NCBI GenBank assembly: GCA_018242255.1
Contig: JAFECH010000358.1
Span: forward strand, 1-64,000
DNA: 64,000 nt
Direction: 5' to 3'
Source of the DNA: Pseudomonadota bacterium
Lineage (GTDB): Bacteria; Pseudomonadota; Alphaproteobacteria; Rhizobiales; Hyphomicrobiaceae
The translations under genes and the position numbers were made by a program. The notes under the pieces are model-generated. The model was not told the DNA's origin and searched no databases. It was given only the letters and a program-made list of their open reading frames with translations. Numbering within the stretch: the stretch's first letter is position 1; every line of letters begins with the position of its first letter. Shown here one piece after another: positions 7,361 to 16,293 of the stretch.

Positions 7361-9676
7361 TTGCAGTCAGCGGAGCCGGAACGCCCGAACCTGATTTCCT
7401 TGGGCCTGAACAAGATTGGCCTGGTGGGCATCAGGGCACCGATCATATCGGCAATTATCGTTCTTATTATCACGGCCGCTGCGGCGGCAGGCATTTCGCG
7501 ACTCAGGGTCGACGACAGTCTGTCGGAACTGTTCCGCACCAACACCCCTGAATTCAAGACGTACGAAGAAATCGACAAGCGCTTTCCGTCCAGTGAATAC
7601 GACGTTCTGGTCGTCGTTGAAGGCAAGCGGCTCCTGACGAAAGAAGGGCTGACGGCGTTCGGCAACGCCGCCGCTGATCTGCAACTCGTCGATGGCGTGA
7701 GTGGCATCGTGTCGATGCTCTCCGCGCGCGGTAAACCCGATGCGAGTGGCTACCCGCCGCCGATCGTGCCCGACGATCTGCCGGACGATCCCGTCGAATT
7801 CAACAAAATCATCGAGGCGCTGAAGACCAACGACATCGTCAAAGGCAAGTTTTTGTCGAACGACGGTCAACTCGCACTTATGGTGCTGGCGCTCGACCGT
7901 CAGGTCGTCGAAGATAAATCCGCGAAAGTCGTCATCGGCGAAATCGAGCAGACGGCGAAAGATGACCTCAATCCCGTCGGGCTTTCGGTGAAACTCGCCG
8001 GTGCGCCGGTCATGCAGCTTGAGATCCGCAACGCCGTCGAGCGCGATCAGATCGTCTACAATGGCCTGGGCCTGCTTTTTGGCGCGGCAATCGCAGCAAT
8101 CTTCTTCCGTCGCATATCGCTGATGCTGGTCGCGGCGCTGCCGCCGGTCATCGCGGTGGCTTGGTCGCTGGGCCTCTTGGGCTGGCTCGGCTTCAAACTC
8201 AACTTGTTCCTCAACGTCATGACGCCGCTCATCATGGTGATGGGCTTCGCCGACAGTATGCAGATGGTGTCGGCCTTCCGCATCAGGCTGCGTGAGGGCG
8301 ACACCAAGCTTCAGGCCGTTCGTTTCGCGATCCTGGTCGTTGGCCCGGCATGTGTGCTGGCGCACGCAGCGGCGCTGTTATCGTTCCTGGCATTGCTGTT
8401 CTCCGAGTCGGGCCTCATTCGCACGTTCGGCGAAGCCGGTGCCATGGCGGTCTGTATATCGTTCTGTGCCGTTATTGTGGTGCTGCCGATCCTGGCACTC
8501 CTGTTCGTGCGCAACGAGAAGACGCTCGCCAAGGATCATACGCCCGCCGACGGCTTGATGGACGCACTCGGATACTTCGTTGGCGGCATCGTCGATCGTG
8601 TCGTCAAGCATTCGGTCGTCTACACGGCCATCGCCTTCGCACTATTTGCCTACTTTGCATCGCTGCATCTCGCTCTTGAGCCGCGCTATCGTCTCGCCGA
8701 TCAGGTGCCGGACCGCGAGCAGGCAATCGCTGCAACCGGACGCATCGATTCCAAGCTCACCGGCGCCAACCCGTTCCATGTCATGATTCAATGGAAGAAC
8801 GGCGCCAGCCTCTACGATCCCAAGACGCTGAAGGTGATCGAAGAGACCCATGAAGCGCTCGAGAAAGCCGCGGGGCTCGGTAACGTCTGGTCGCTAGAGA
8901 GCTTGCGTCGCTGGCTGCGCGAAAGCGGCCAGGACAACATCGAGACAATTAAAAAATACGTCGGTCTGCTGCCGGAACATCTCGTCCGCCGCTTCATCGC
9001 CAAGGACGAGAAGGCCGTGCTTGTGACGGGCCGCCTGCCGGACGTTGACGCCAGCAAGATTCTGCCGTTGGTCCATTCGGTCGACAAGGCGCTCGATCCG
9101 ATCCGCAAGGCATACCCCGAATATCAGATCTCGGTGACGGGTCTGCCCGCGCTCGCTGCGCGCAACAGCTACCGCATGATCTCACAGCTCGACGAAAGCA
9201 TTCCGCTATGCGTACTCGTCGCGGCAATATTGCTGGCGCTCGCCTTCCGTTCGGTGTTCGTCGGCTTCATCAGCTTGCTGCCCGGTCTCTTCCCGGTCGT
9301 GACGGCCGGAGCGGTGCTCTACTTCATGGGCGGCGGTCTGGAATTCTCATCCGTGGTGGCGCTGATCGTTGTGTTCGGTTTGGGCGTCGATGCCCTGATC
9401 CACTTCCTGAACCGGCTGCGCATGGAAGAACAGCCCGGCGTCCCGCCCGAGCTTGCCATCCGCCGCGCCCGCGTTCTTGTCGGCCCGGCGATCATCCTGA
9501 CGACGATCGTTCTGGCGTTCGGCCTCGGCGTGACGATCTTCTCCGACCTGCCGTCGCTGCGGCTGTTCGGCCTGGTCTGTGGCATAACTTTGATGGCGTC
9601 GCTGGTTGCCGACCTCGTGTTCCTGCCGGCTACCATCCTCGTTTACCGCCGTTATATTAGCGGTCACGACGTTTGA
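7361..9676 (+). CDS. RND-superfamily exporter, MMPL family
   Basis: This 771-residue inner-membrane transporter has the duplicated RND/MMPL topology. A first membrane helix (about residues 25-45) is followed by a large periplasmic loop beginning RLRVDDSLSELFRTNTPEF, five helices (about 225-395), a second isolated helix (about 425-445), a second loop, and a final helix bundle (about 610-765). Proteins of this family export lipids or hydrophobic molecules using the proton gradient, and relatives include hopanoid and mycolate lipid transporters. The start is TTG at 7361 with GGGGAGG 7 bases upstream. No outer-membrane or adaptor partner is nearby, so the cargo cannot be named. Confidence 0.88.
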   Translation: MQSAEPERPNLISLGLNKIGLVGIRAPIISAIIVLIITAAAAAGISRLRVDDSLSELFRTNTPEFKTYEEIDKRFPSSEYDVLVVVEGKRLLTKEGLTAFGNAAADLQLVDGVSGIVSMLSARGKPDASGYPPPIVPDDLPDDPVEFNKIIEALKTNDIVKGKFLSNDGQLALMVLALDRQVVEDKSAKVVIGEIEQTAKDDLNPVGLSVKLAGAPVMQLEIRNAVERDQIVYNGLGLLFGAAIAAIFFRRISLMLVAALPPVIAVAWSLGLLGWLGFKLNLFLNVMTPLIMVMGFADSMQMVSAFRIRLREGDTKLQAVRFAILVVGPACVLAHAAALLSFLALLFSESGLIRTFGEAGAMAVCISFCAVIVVLPILALLFVRNEKTLAKDHTPADGLMDALGYFVGGIVDRVVKHSVVYTAIAFALFAYFASLHLALEPRYRLADQVPDREQAIAATGRIDSKLTGANPFHVMIQWKNGASLYDPKTLKVIEETHEALEKAAGLGNVWSLESLRRWLRESGQDNIETIKKYVGLLPEHLVRRFIAKDEKAVLVTGRLPDVDASKILPLVHSVDKALDPIRKAYPEYQISVTGLPALAARNSYRMISQLDESIPLCVLVAAILLALAFRSVFVGFISLLPGLFPVVTAGAVLYFMGGGLEFSSVVALIVVFGLGVDALIHFLNRLRMEEQPGVPPELAIRRARVLVGPAIILTTIVLAFGLGVTIFSDLPSLRLFGLVCGITLMASLVADLVFLPATILVYRRYISGHDV

Positions 9677-9761
9677 TGCCTTGAACGATCGTTAACGGTT
9701 GCGGTCGACGTCGGTCGCAGCCTAGTCTCGGCGCAAGTGCATTTCGAGCAGGACGCCAGCC

Positions 9762-10139
9762 GTGACGCGCAAGCTCATCATCGTATTGGCCAACGCCAAT
9801 CCGCACAGTGACGAATCCGTCGGCCCGCCGATCTTTCAAGCGTCCGTCGCGGCGTCGATGGGCTATCAGGTCGAGGTTGTCTGCACCGGTGCTGCGGCAG
9901 AAGTACTGCGCAATGGCGTTGCCGAAGCCATCCACGTCAAGGCGGCGGAGTGCCGGTCGGTCTATGACTTCATCAAGGAAGCGCACGCGGCCGGCGTCCG
10001 CTTTCACTGCTTCTCAACCGGCCTCGATAGTTGCGCGATGCGCAAGAACGATCTGATTACCGAGTGCAGCGGCGTCATCGGCGCGGCGCATTTCATCGAA
10101 GAAATCATGTCGGACGATTGCCGCGTGCTGACCTACTAG
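9762..10139 (+). CDS. DsrE/DsrF-like family protein
   Basis: This 125-residue protein shows the DsrE-like alpha/beta fold. The N-terminal strand RKLIIVLANANPHSDES is followed by a helix over PPIFQASVAASMGYQVEVV, then AEVLRNGVAEAIHVK and the C-terminal ECSGVIGAAHFIEEIM. Cysteines occur at CTGA, ECRS, HCFS, DSCAMR, ECSG and DDCR. DsrE relatives carry persulfide sulfur between enzymes, which would suit the sulfur-oxidation genes elsewhere in the window, but here a sulfur-transfer role is an inference. The start is GTG 9762 with AGGAC upstream. The gene runs convergently toward gph, with 3 bases between their stops. Confidence 0.8.
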   Translation: MTRKLIIVLANANPHSDESVGPPIFQASVAASMGYQVEVVCTGAAAEVLRNGVAEAIHVKAAECRSVYDFIKEAHAAGVRFHCFSTGLDSCAMRKNDLITECSGVIGAAHFIEEIMSDDCRVLTY

Positions 10140-10142
10140 CAG

Positions 10143-10826
10143 TCACGAGCCGACCGGCGTGCCGGCGAGTTTGCCGATCGCCTCGCGCAGTTCCCGGTAA
10201 TCGTCGATGACAATGTCGGGACCAAACGACAGCACCGGATCGATGCTGTAGCCGAAGCTCACCGCGACGACGGGCACCTGCGCAGCCTTGGCGGTCCTGA
10301 TGTCGGTCTCGCTGTCGCCGATCATGATGCTCTTGCCCGCTTGTCCGCCGGCCAATTCGATCGTGCCGGTCAGATGCCGGGGATCGGGCTTGTAGGCGCC
10401 GAGACTATCGCGCCCGGTCAAGGCCGAGAAATAACTGTCGAGCGCTAGCGCTTTAAGAACGGCCCGCGCCTGCGCTTCCATCTTGTTTGTGCAGACCGCG
10501 AGCGTCGCGCCTTCCGCTTTTAGCCCGTCGAGCGCTGAAATGATGTGAGGGTAGGGGACACTGTGATCGGCGATATGGGCCGTGTAATAGGTCAGGAAGA
10601 CCTCGAACAGATCGTGCAGTTCGCGTTCGGGAAGTTTTCGCCCGTGCGCCTTCAACGCGCCGTCGATCATCGCCAGCGCACCGTGGCCGACAAAAGGGCG
10701 AATTTCCATTTCATTGATCCGTTCCAGGCCGAGCGTCGAAAGCACGTGATTCGTCGCTTCGGCCAGATCCGGCGCCGTGTCGATCAAGGTGCCGTCCAGA
10801 TCGAAGACGATCGTCCAACCCTGCAT
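10143..10826 (-). CDS. gph: Phosphoglycolate phosphatase (HAD superfamily)
   Basis: This 227-residue HAD hydrolase has motif I FDLDGTLIDTAPDL with the nucleophile and acid aspartates, a helical cap with GHGALAMIDGALKAHGR, motif II CTNK (threonine), the motif III lysine in YKPDPRHL, and motif IV MIGDSETDIRTA. This pattern fits Gph, which removes 2-phosphoglycolate made during DNA repair or by Rubisco. The start at 10826 has AGGAG a few bases upstream; an earlier ATG at 10847 would add only MKIRGDF. It is divergent from rpiA. Confidence 0.92.
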   Translation of the reverse strand: MQGWTIVFDLDGTLIDTAPDLAEATNHVLSTLGLERINEMEIRPFVGHGALAMIDGALKAHGRKLPERELHDLFEVFLTYYTAHIADHSVPYPHIISALDGLKAEGATLAVCTNKMEAQARAVLKALALDSYFSALTGRDSLGAYKPDPRHLTGTIELAGGQAGKSIMIGDSETDIRTAKAAQVPVVAVSFGYSIDPVLSFGPDIVIDDYRELREAIGKLAGTPVGS

Positions 10827-11033
10827 GAAATCTCCTCGTATTTTCATTGCTCGACGCCGTCGCCGCGCAGCCCGCGCTCCGCCGTCGACGCTGGACCGTA
10901 GTCGCCTCAGTCCGCTCTGTCACGGCGTCACGAATGTCTGCTAGACCCGCGCGGCTTGAAAGCGCCGCACCGGCAGCCTAGACAGGTCGCGCGGCCCGGC
11001 GCGCAGCAGCCGATTTTGGTCTTTGGGGGCAAG

Positions 11034-11756
11034 ATGAGCACGGACGATTGGAAGAGGCAGGCGGCCGAACAGGCGCTCGGTTATGTCGAAGACGGAATGA
11101 AGCTCGGTCTCGGCACCGGTTCGACGGCCGCAAAATTCGTCGAGCTTTTGGGGGCACGCGTCAGAAGCGGTCTCAACGTGGTTTGCGTCCCGACCTCGGA
11201 AGCGACGCGCGCCCAGGCGGCAGCGCTCAACATACCGCTGACGACGCTTGACGAGACGCCGGCTCTCGACCTGACAGTGGATGGCGCCGACGAAATCGAC
11301 GAAGACTTGCGTCTCATCAAGGGCGGTGGCGGCGCGCTTCTCCGTGAGAAGATTGTCGCTGTCGCCTCCAACCAAGTCGTCATCATCGCTGACAACAGCA
11401 AGCGCGTTGAGGTGCTCGGCAAGTTTCCGCTGCCGTTGGAGGTCGTGCCGTTCGGGCTGACGGCAACCCAAAGTCTCATCGCCAAGCTTGCCGACGATCT
11501 GGGGCTCGATGGCGAGATCACCTTGCGTCGTGGTACGGACGGCAAGGCATTCGTAACCGACAATGGCAACCATATTCTCGATTGCGCGTTCGGTTCGATT
11601 GACGATCCCGAAGCGCTGGACGACGCTTTGAAGCTCGTTCCCGGCCTCGTCGAGAACGGTCTTTTCCTTGGCATTGCCGATGTCGGCATTATTGCTGGCC
11701 CAATGGGCGTAGAAGTTATTTCGGGAATTGAAATCGATTTCGAAGAGGATGAGTAA
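11034..11756 (+). CDS. rpiA: Ribose-5-phosphate isomerase A
   Basis: This 240-residue RpiA interconverts ribose 5-phosphate and ribulose 5-phosphate in the pentose phosphate pathway. Family motifs are [16 protein letters not shown] near the N-terminus, [20 protein letters not shown] with the catalytic acid residues, and REKIVAVAS. The C-terminus [10 protein letters not shown] is slightly extended. The start is ATG 11034; an in-frame ATG at 10956 lacks support. A DUF2059 gene starts 2 bases after the stop and gor follows immediately, so the three form an operon. Confidence 0.96.
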   Translation: MSTDDWKRQAAEQALGYVEDGMKLGLGTGSTAAKFVELLGARVRSGLNVVCVPTSEATRAQAAALNIPLTTLDETPALDLTVDGADEIDEDLRLIKGGGGALLREKIVAVASNQVVIIADNSKRVEVLGKFPLPLEVVPFGLTATQSLIAKLADDLGLDGEITLRRGTDGKAFVTDNGNHILDCAFGSIDDPEALDDALKLVPGLVENGLFLGIADVGIIAGPMGVEVISGIEIDFEEDE

Positions 11757-11758
11757 TC

Positions 11759-12256
11759 ATGGGCCGGTGGCTGCGAATAATTGCACTGTTTCTTGTCTGT
11801 TGTTCGACCGCGGCGGCGGCTGAAGACTCGCCCGCAACGCCGCCCGACCCGGCGCGTGTCGCCGCTGCCCGTGATCTCCTTGAAGTCACCGGCGTGACGA
11901 AGCAGATGGATGGCATGGTCGAAGCCATGTCGCGCGGCTTCGCCAAGGGTGCCAATGCTGATAATTCCGAAGCCGGAAAGAAGCTTTCGGCACAATTCGA
12001 CTCGAGCATGAAAAAGCTGCTCGAATACAAAGACCAGATGATCTCCGACTTCGCCAATCTCTACGCCGAGACATTCACGGTCGAAGAAATGAAGGCGGTC
12101 GCTGATTTCTATCGTTCGGGACCGGGCGCCAAATTCATCGCCAAGACGCCGGAATTGATGAAGAAGGGCGCCGAGATCGGCATGAAATATAGCTCCAAGA
12201 TTGCCGAAGAGATCAAAGCTGGCCAAACTCCGCCGATTCCGACCGAACAGAAGTGA
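11759..12256 (+). CDS. DUF2059 domain exported protein
   Basis: This 165-residue protein begins with a signal peptide (MGRWLRIIALFLVCCSTAAAA). The DUF2059 helical domain covers about residues 60-150, with KLLEYKDQMISDFANLYAETFTVEEMKAVADFYRSGPGAKFI in characteristic order. The role of this domain is unknown; it is common in proteobacterial periplasm proteins. It begins 2 bases after rpiA and its stop overlaps a GTG that could serve the next gene, which argues for translational coupling within an rpiA-DUF2059-gor operon. Confidence 0.9.
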   Translation: MGRWLRIIALFLVCCSTAAAAEDSPATPPDPARVAAARDLLEVTGVTKQMDGMVEAMSRGFAKGANADNSEAGKKLSAQFDSSMKKLLEYKDQMISDFANLYAETFTVEEMKAVADFYRSGPGAKFIAKTPELMKKGAEIGMKYSSKIAEEIKAGQTPPIPTEQK

Positions 12257-12273
12257 TCACACACGGCGAAGCG

Positions 12274-13656
12274 ATGGCAGATTTCGAATACGACCTTTTC
12301 GTCATTGGCGCAGGTTCGGGCGGCGTGAGAGCCGCCCGCATTGCATCGAGCTACGGTGCGCGCGTCGCCATTGCCGAGGAATTCCGTGTCGGCGGCACTT
12401 GCGTGATCCGCGGCTGCGTTCCCAAAAAGCTTCTCGTCTATGCCAGCCGGTTCAGCGACGAATTCAATGACGCCGCGGGCTTCGGCTGGACGCTGCCCGA
12501 TCGAACCTTCGACTGGCCCTCGCTGATCGCCGCCAAGGATAAGGAAATTTCACGTCTCGAAGCCGCGTACCGCTCGACGCTCGCTAAATACAAGGTCGAG
12601 ATTTTTCCTGAACGCGCGACGTGTCTTTCGCCGAATCAGGTGCGCCTGTCGGCGTCCGGCCGCACGATCACGACAAAGACCATATTGATCGCGACCGGGG
12701 GGCACCCAAAAGTTGATCGCAAACTTCCGGGTATCGAGCACGTCATCACCTCGAACGAAGTTTTCAATCTGAAGGAATTTCCGCGCCGCATCGTCATTGC
12801 CGGCGGCGGCTACATCGCAACCGAGTTCGCATCGATTTTTCACGGTCTGGGCTCGAACGTCACGCTGATCTATCGCGGCGAGAAAATGCTTCGCGGTTTC
12901 GACGACGATCTGCGTGACGGTCTCATCGCGACGATGAAAGCGCGCGGCATCCGTATCATCAACGAAAAGGTCTTCACCAAGATCGAGAAGACCCAGTCAG
13001 GGCTCATTGGAACGATCACGGGCGACGAGACGCTTGAAGCCGACCAAATCCTCTTCGCGATTGGCCGCTCACCGAACGCGCTCGGCCTCGGCTTGGAACA
13101 GCTTGGCGTCCAGATGGACGCTGAGAACGCCATTGTCGTCGGCAATCATGCGCAGACAACGGTGCCATCGATTTACGCCGTCGGCGACGTCACCAATCGC
13201 GTGAACCTGACACCGGTCGCTATTCGCGAAGGGCATTCGTTTGCCGATACCGTCTTCGGCAACAAGCCGACGCTCGTCGATTATACGACGATCCCAACCG
13301 CAGTCTTTACGACGCCTGAGATCGGTACCGTCGGTTTTTCCGAGCATGAAGCACGGACCCAATATGGCAACATCGATGTCTACAAAGGCGTCTTCCGCAC
13401 GATGAAGGCAATCCTCGCCGATCGGGACGAACGCACACTTATGAAGCTCGTTGTTCAATCAGAGACCGATCGTGTCGTCGGCGTGCATATTCTTGGACCC
13501 GACGCCGCCGAGATCGTCCAGACGGCAGCGATCGCGGTGCGCCTCGGCGCAACAAAATCCGATTTCGATCAAACCATGGCCTTGCATCCATCCGCCGCAG
13601 AAGAACTTGTGACTTTGCGTGAGAAATGGATGGCTCCTGGCGAAGCGGCGGCTTGA
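12274..13656 (+). CDS. gor: Glutathione-disulfide reductase
   Basis: This 460-residue flavoprotein reduces glutathione disulfide with NADPH. It shows the FAD-binding GAGSGGVRAARIAS, the redox-active disulfide motif GGTCVIRGCVPKK (two cysteines five apart), NADPH-binding AGGGYIATEFASIFHGLG, the second FAD motif IYAVGDVTNRVNLTPVA, and the C-terminal dimer domain with the catalytic histidine in LHPSAAEELVTL. The order and length match glutathione reductases rather than lipoamide dehydrogenases. The preferred start is ATG 12274; a GTG at 12253 overlapping the previous stop would add seven residues. Confidence 0.94.
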   Translation: MADFEYDLFVIGAGSGGVRAARIASSYGARVAIAEEFRVGGTCVIRGCVPKKLLVYASRFSDEFNDAAGFGWTLPDRTFDWPSLIAAKDKEISRLEAAYRSTLAKYKVEIFPERATCLSPNQVRLSASGRTITTKTILIATGGHPKVDRKLPGIEHVITSNEVFNLKEFPRRIVIAGGGYIATEFASIFHGLGSNVTLIYRGEKMLRGFDDDLRDGLIATMKARGIRIINEKVFTKIEKTQSGLIGTITGDETLEADQILFAIGRSPNALGLGLEQLGVQMDAENAIVVGNHAQTTVPSIYAVGDVTNRVNLTPVAIREGHSFADTVFGNKPTLVDYTTIPTAVFTTPEIGTVGFSEHEARTQYGNIDVYKGVFRTMKAILADRDERTLMKLVVQSETDRVVGVHILGPDAAEIVQTAAIAVRLGATKSDFDQTMALHPSAAEELVTLREKWMAPGEAAA

Positions 13657-13712
13657 TCGCGAGAGGGCCGCGCCGTATGGGTTCGGCCCCCAATAGACGA
13701 CGTGAGGTTTAC

Positions 13713-14468
13713 ATGGCGCGGCTCAGCGGAAAGATCGCAATGGTAACGGGCTCCGGTGGCGGCATCGGCGCGGCCATCGCACATCGCTTCGCCGCCGAAG
13801 GGGCGCATGTCTGGGTCACCGACATCAACGGCGAGACCGCCGACGAAACCGTTCGCGAGATTAAAGCCGGAGGCGGCGCTGCGACGGCAATGGCGGTCGA
13901 CGTCTCCAAAGGCCAGGACATCACGGCGTTGTTCCGTAACATCGAGAGCGCGCATGGCTATGTCGACGTCGTCGTCAACAACGCCGGCATTCTCGTTCGC
14001 GGTGAGGTCCGTCAGCTCTCGGACGCCGAATGGACCAAGCTGCGCGAGGTGAACCTCGATGCAATCTTAAGAATCTCGCGCGATGCGCTGCCGCTGCTTC
14101 GCAAGTCGAAGTCGCCGTCACTCATCAACATCTCGTCGATCATGGCCAGCCGCGGCCTGCGCCCGCTCGCGGCCTATACGGCCACCAAAGGCGCCGTCAC
14201 GGCCCTGACGAAGGGGCTCGCCGTCGAATACGCACCCTTCAACATTCGCGTAAACGCGATCGCGCCGGGCTACGTCGAAACCGCCATTACGGACCGCCTG
14301 CTGAAGCTGCCGCCCGTTAAGCAGGCATTGATCGACAAGACTCCCATGGGCCGCCTCGGCCGCCCGGAGGATATGACCGGCGCGGCGGTCTTTTTTGCCT
14401 CCGACGACAGCCTATATTGCACGGGGTCGGAACTGGCCGTCGATGGCGGCATGGGAGCCGGGCTTTAA
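13713..14468 (+). CDS. SDR family oxidoreductase (3-oxoacyl-ACP-reductase-like)
   Basis: This 251-residue classical short-chain dehydrogenase has the cofactor motif TGSGGGIGAAIA, NNAGIL, catalytic Ser in INISSIMAS, the YTATKGAVTALTKG active-site Tyr/Lys pair, and the GYVETAITDRL loop after the catalytic region. The C-terminal ELAVDGGMGAGL is typical of the FabG-like group. The substrate cannot be assigned. TGAGG (13703-13707) precedes the ATG at 13713. It lies 56 bases after gor and may share its transcript. Confidence 0.85.
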   Translation: MARLSGKIAMVTGSGGGIGAAIAHRFAAEGAHVWVTDINGETADETVREIKAGGGAATAMAVDVSKGQDITALFRNIESAHGYVDVVVNNAGILVRGEVRQLSDAEWTKLREVNLDAILRISRDALPLLRKSKSPSLINISSIMASRGLRPLAAYTATKGAVTALTKGLAVEYAPFNIRVNAIAPGYVETAITDRLLKLPPVKQALIDKTPMGRLGRPEDMTGAAVFFASDDSLYCTGSELAVDGGMGAGL

Positions 14469-14606
14469 TCGCAAAGAACGCCGTCCAAGGTGGGCTGGCG
14501 CGGGGCGGGGATATCACCTATAAGCGCCCCGAGATAATATGCCACAGAGCAGGGGGAAGGCGCCGCCTCCGGGCGGGGCCCGATAGCTGTTTTTCAGGAG
14601 TTGACT

Positions 14607-16010
14607 ATGGCGTCTAACGCCCAAGCCGAAAAATGGTCGCCAGATACCTGGCGCGGCAAACCCATCATGCAGGTTCCGGATTACCCGGATGCGCAGGCGC
14701 TCGCCGACGTCGAAGCGCGTCTGGCGTCGTTCCCGCCCCTCGTTTTTGCCGGTGAAGCCCGTGAGCTGAAGAAGCAGCTTGCGGCGATTGCCGGCGGCCG
14801 CGGCTTCCTGCTTCAGGGCGGCGACTGCGCCGAGAGCTTCGTCGAGCATCGCGCCGACAACATCCGTGACTTCTTCCGCGTCTTCCTGCAGATGGCCGTC
14901 GTGCTGACGTACGCGGGCGGCGAGCCCGTGACGAAGGTTGGCCGCATCGCCGGACAGTTCGCCAAGCCGCGTTCCTCGCCGACCGAGAAGAAAAACGGCC
15001 AGGAGCTTCCGAGCTATCGCGGCGACATCATCAACGGCACCGAGTTCACGGCGGAAGCGCGTATACCTGATCCGCAGCGCCAGCTCGAAGCCTATCGTCA
15101 GTCGGCTGCGACGCTGAACCTGATTCGCGCCTTCGCGACCGGCGGCTATGCCGATCTCGAGCGTGTGCACCAGTGGAACATGGGCTTCGTCAAGGACAGC
15201 CCGCAGGGCCACCGTTATCAGGAATTGGCGGACCGCATTGCCGAGACGCTGCAGTTCATGCGCGCCTGCGGGATCACGTCCGACAACACCTCGCAGCTTC
15301 GCACGACGAGCTTCTACACCAGCCATGAAGCGCTGCTTCTCGGCTACGAAGAGGCGTTGACGCGTAAGGATTCCACTAGCGGCGACTGGTACGCCACGAG
15401 CGGCCACATGATCTGGATCGGCGATCGGACGCGCCAGCCGGACCACGCCCACGTCGAATACTGCCGCGGTATCAAAAACCCGATCGGCCTCAAATGCGGC
15501 CCGTCAATGGATGCCGACGGCCTGCTGCGCCTGATCGACCTTCTGAACCCGAAGGACGAGCCGGGTCGCCTGACGCTGATCTGCCGCTTCGGTTATGACA
15601 AGGTCGAAACCCACCTGCCTAAGCTGATCCGCGCCGTGAAGAAGGCGGGCCGCTCGGTGGTCTGGTCGTGCGATCCAATGCACGGCAACACCATCTCGGC
15701 TGTCACCGGCTACAAGACGCGGCCGTTCGACCGTATCCTGAAGGAAAGCCTGTCGTTCTTCGAGGTCCACCGCGCCGAAGGCACGCACGCCGGCGGCATC
15801 CACGTCGAGATGACCGGTCAGAACGTGACAGAGTGCACCGGCGGCGCAACGGCGATTTCCGAGCAGGATCTTTCCGACCGCTATCACACCCACTGCGACC
15901 CGCGCCTCAATGCCGACCAGGCGTTGGAGCTGGCTTTCCTCGTTGCCGAGCAACTGAAGAAAGAGCGGGACGCCGAGACGCATTTGGAGCCGAAGACGCT
16001 GATCGCGTAA
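14607..16010 (+). CDS. Class II 3-deoxy-7-phosphoheptulonate (DAHP) synthase
   Basis: This 467-residue class II (plant-type) DAHP synthase condenses phosphoenolpyruvate with erythrose 4-phosphate, the first step to aromatic amino acids. Family features include [19 protein letters not shown] at the N-terminus, [12 protein letters not shown] with the metal-binding cysteine, [16 protein letters not shown], the long [13 protein letters not shown] segment, and C-terminal [17 protein letters not shown] and [23 protein letters not shown] lies 6 bases upstream of ATG 14607; the TTG at 14601 is unlikely. A rho-independent terminator follows the stop. No allosteric ACT domain is present. Confidence 0.96.
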   Translation: MASNAQAEKWSPDTWRGKPIMQVPDYPDAQALADVEARLASFPPLVFAGEARELKKQLAAIAGGRGFLLQGGDCAESFVEHRADNIRDFFRVFLQMAVVLTYAGGEPVTKVGRIAGQFAKPRSSPTEKKNGQELPSYRGDIINGTEFTAEARIPDPQRQLEAYRQSAATLNLIRAFATGGYADLERVHQWNMGFVKDSPQGHRYQELADRIAETLQFMRACGITSDNTSQLRTTSFYTSHEALLLGYEEALTRKDSTSGDWYATSGHMIWIGDRTRQPDHAHVEYCRGIKNPIGLKCGPSMDADGLLRLIDLLNPKDEPGRLTLICRFGYDKVETHLPKLIRAVKKAGRSVVWSCDPMHGNTISAVTGYKTRPFDRILKESLSFFEVHRAEGTHAGGIHVEMTGQNVTECTGGATAISEQDLSDRYHTHCDPRLNADQALELAFLVAEQLKKERDAETHLEPKTLIA

Positions 16011-16048
16011 GCGGAACCCTTCCGATTGTGACAATTGCGTGTATGCTG

Positions 16049-16082
16049 AACAGCGGCCCGGCTTGGCGGGGCCGCTGTTTTC
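16049..16082 (+). terminator. Rho-independent terminator after DAHP synthase
   Basis: An 11-base-pair stem, AACAGCGGCCC (16049-16059) with GGGCCGCTGTT (16069-16079), encloses a 9-base loop and is followed by a short T run. It lies 39 bases after the DAHP synthase stop. Confidence 0.85.
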
Positions 16083-16099
16083 GTATCGAGGGCCTGCAC

Positions 16100-16261
16100 A
16101 TGGGATTGCACATCTTTGCCGCCCTGGCGGTTTTGACATCCGCAACCGCAGCCATCGCGGCCGAGCGCCGCCCAGCAACGCTCAGCGTCGTCCGCGAGGG
16201 CGGCATGTGCTGGGACCCTGACGTCGAGTTCCCGGTAGCCTGCGACGACGACGGCGATTGA
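16100..16261 (+). CDS. Small secreted cysteine-containing peptide
   Basis: This 53-residue ORF has a clear signal peptide (MGLHIFAALAVLTSATAAIA, cleaved after AIAAE). The mature peptide is about 32 residues with two cysteines and a strongly acidic tail (GGMCWDPDVEFPVACDDDGD). GAGGG lies 7 bases upstream of the ATG. It sits right after the terminator of DAHP synthase, so it needs its own promoter or readthrough. Two cysteines could form one disulfide. No family was recognised. The signal peptide and the ribosome-binding site are the main reasons to believe it is real. Confidence 0.55.
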   Translation: MGLHIFAALAVLTSATAAIAAERRPATLSVVREGGMCWDPDVEFPVACDDDGD

Positions 16262-16293
16262 GTGCCGGCGCGTCCTTGCGACGTCAGCCGATA

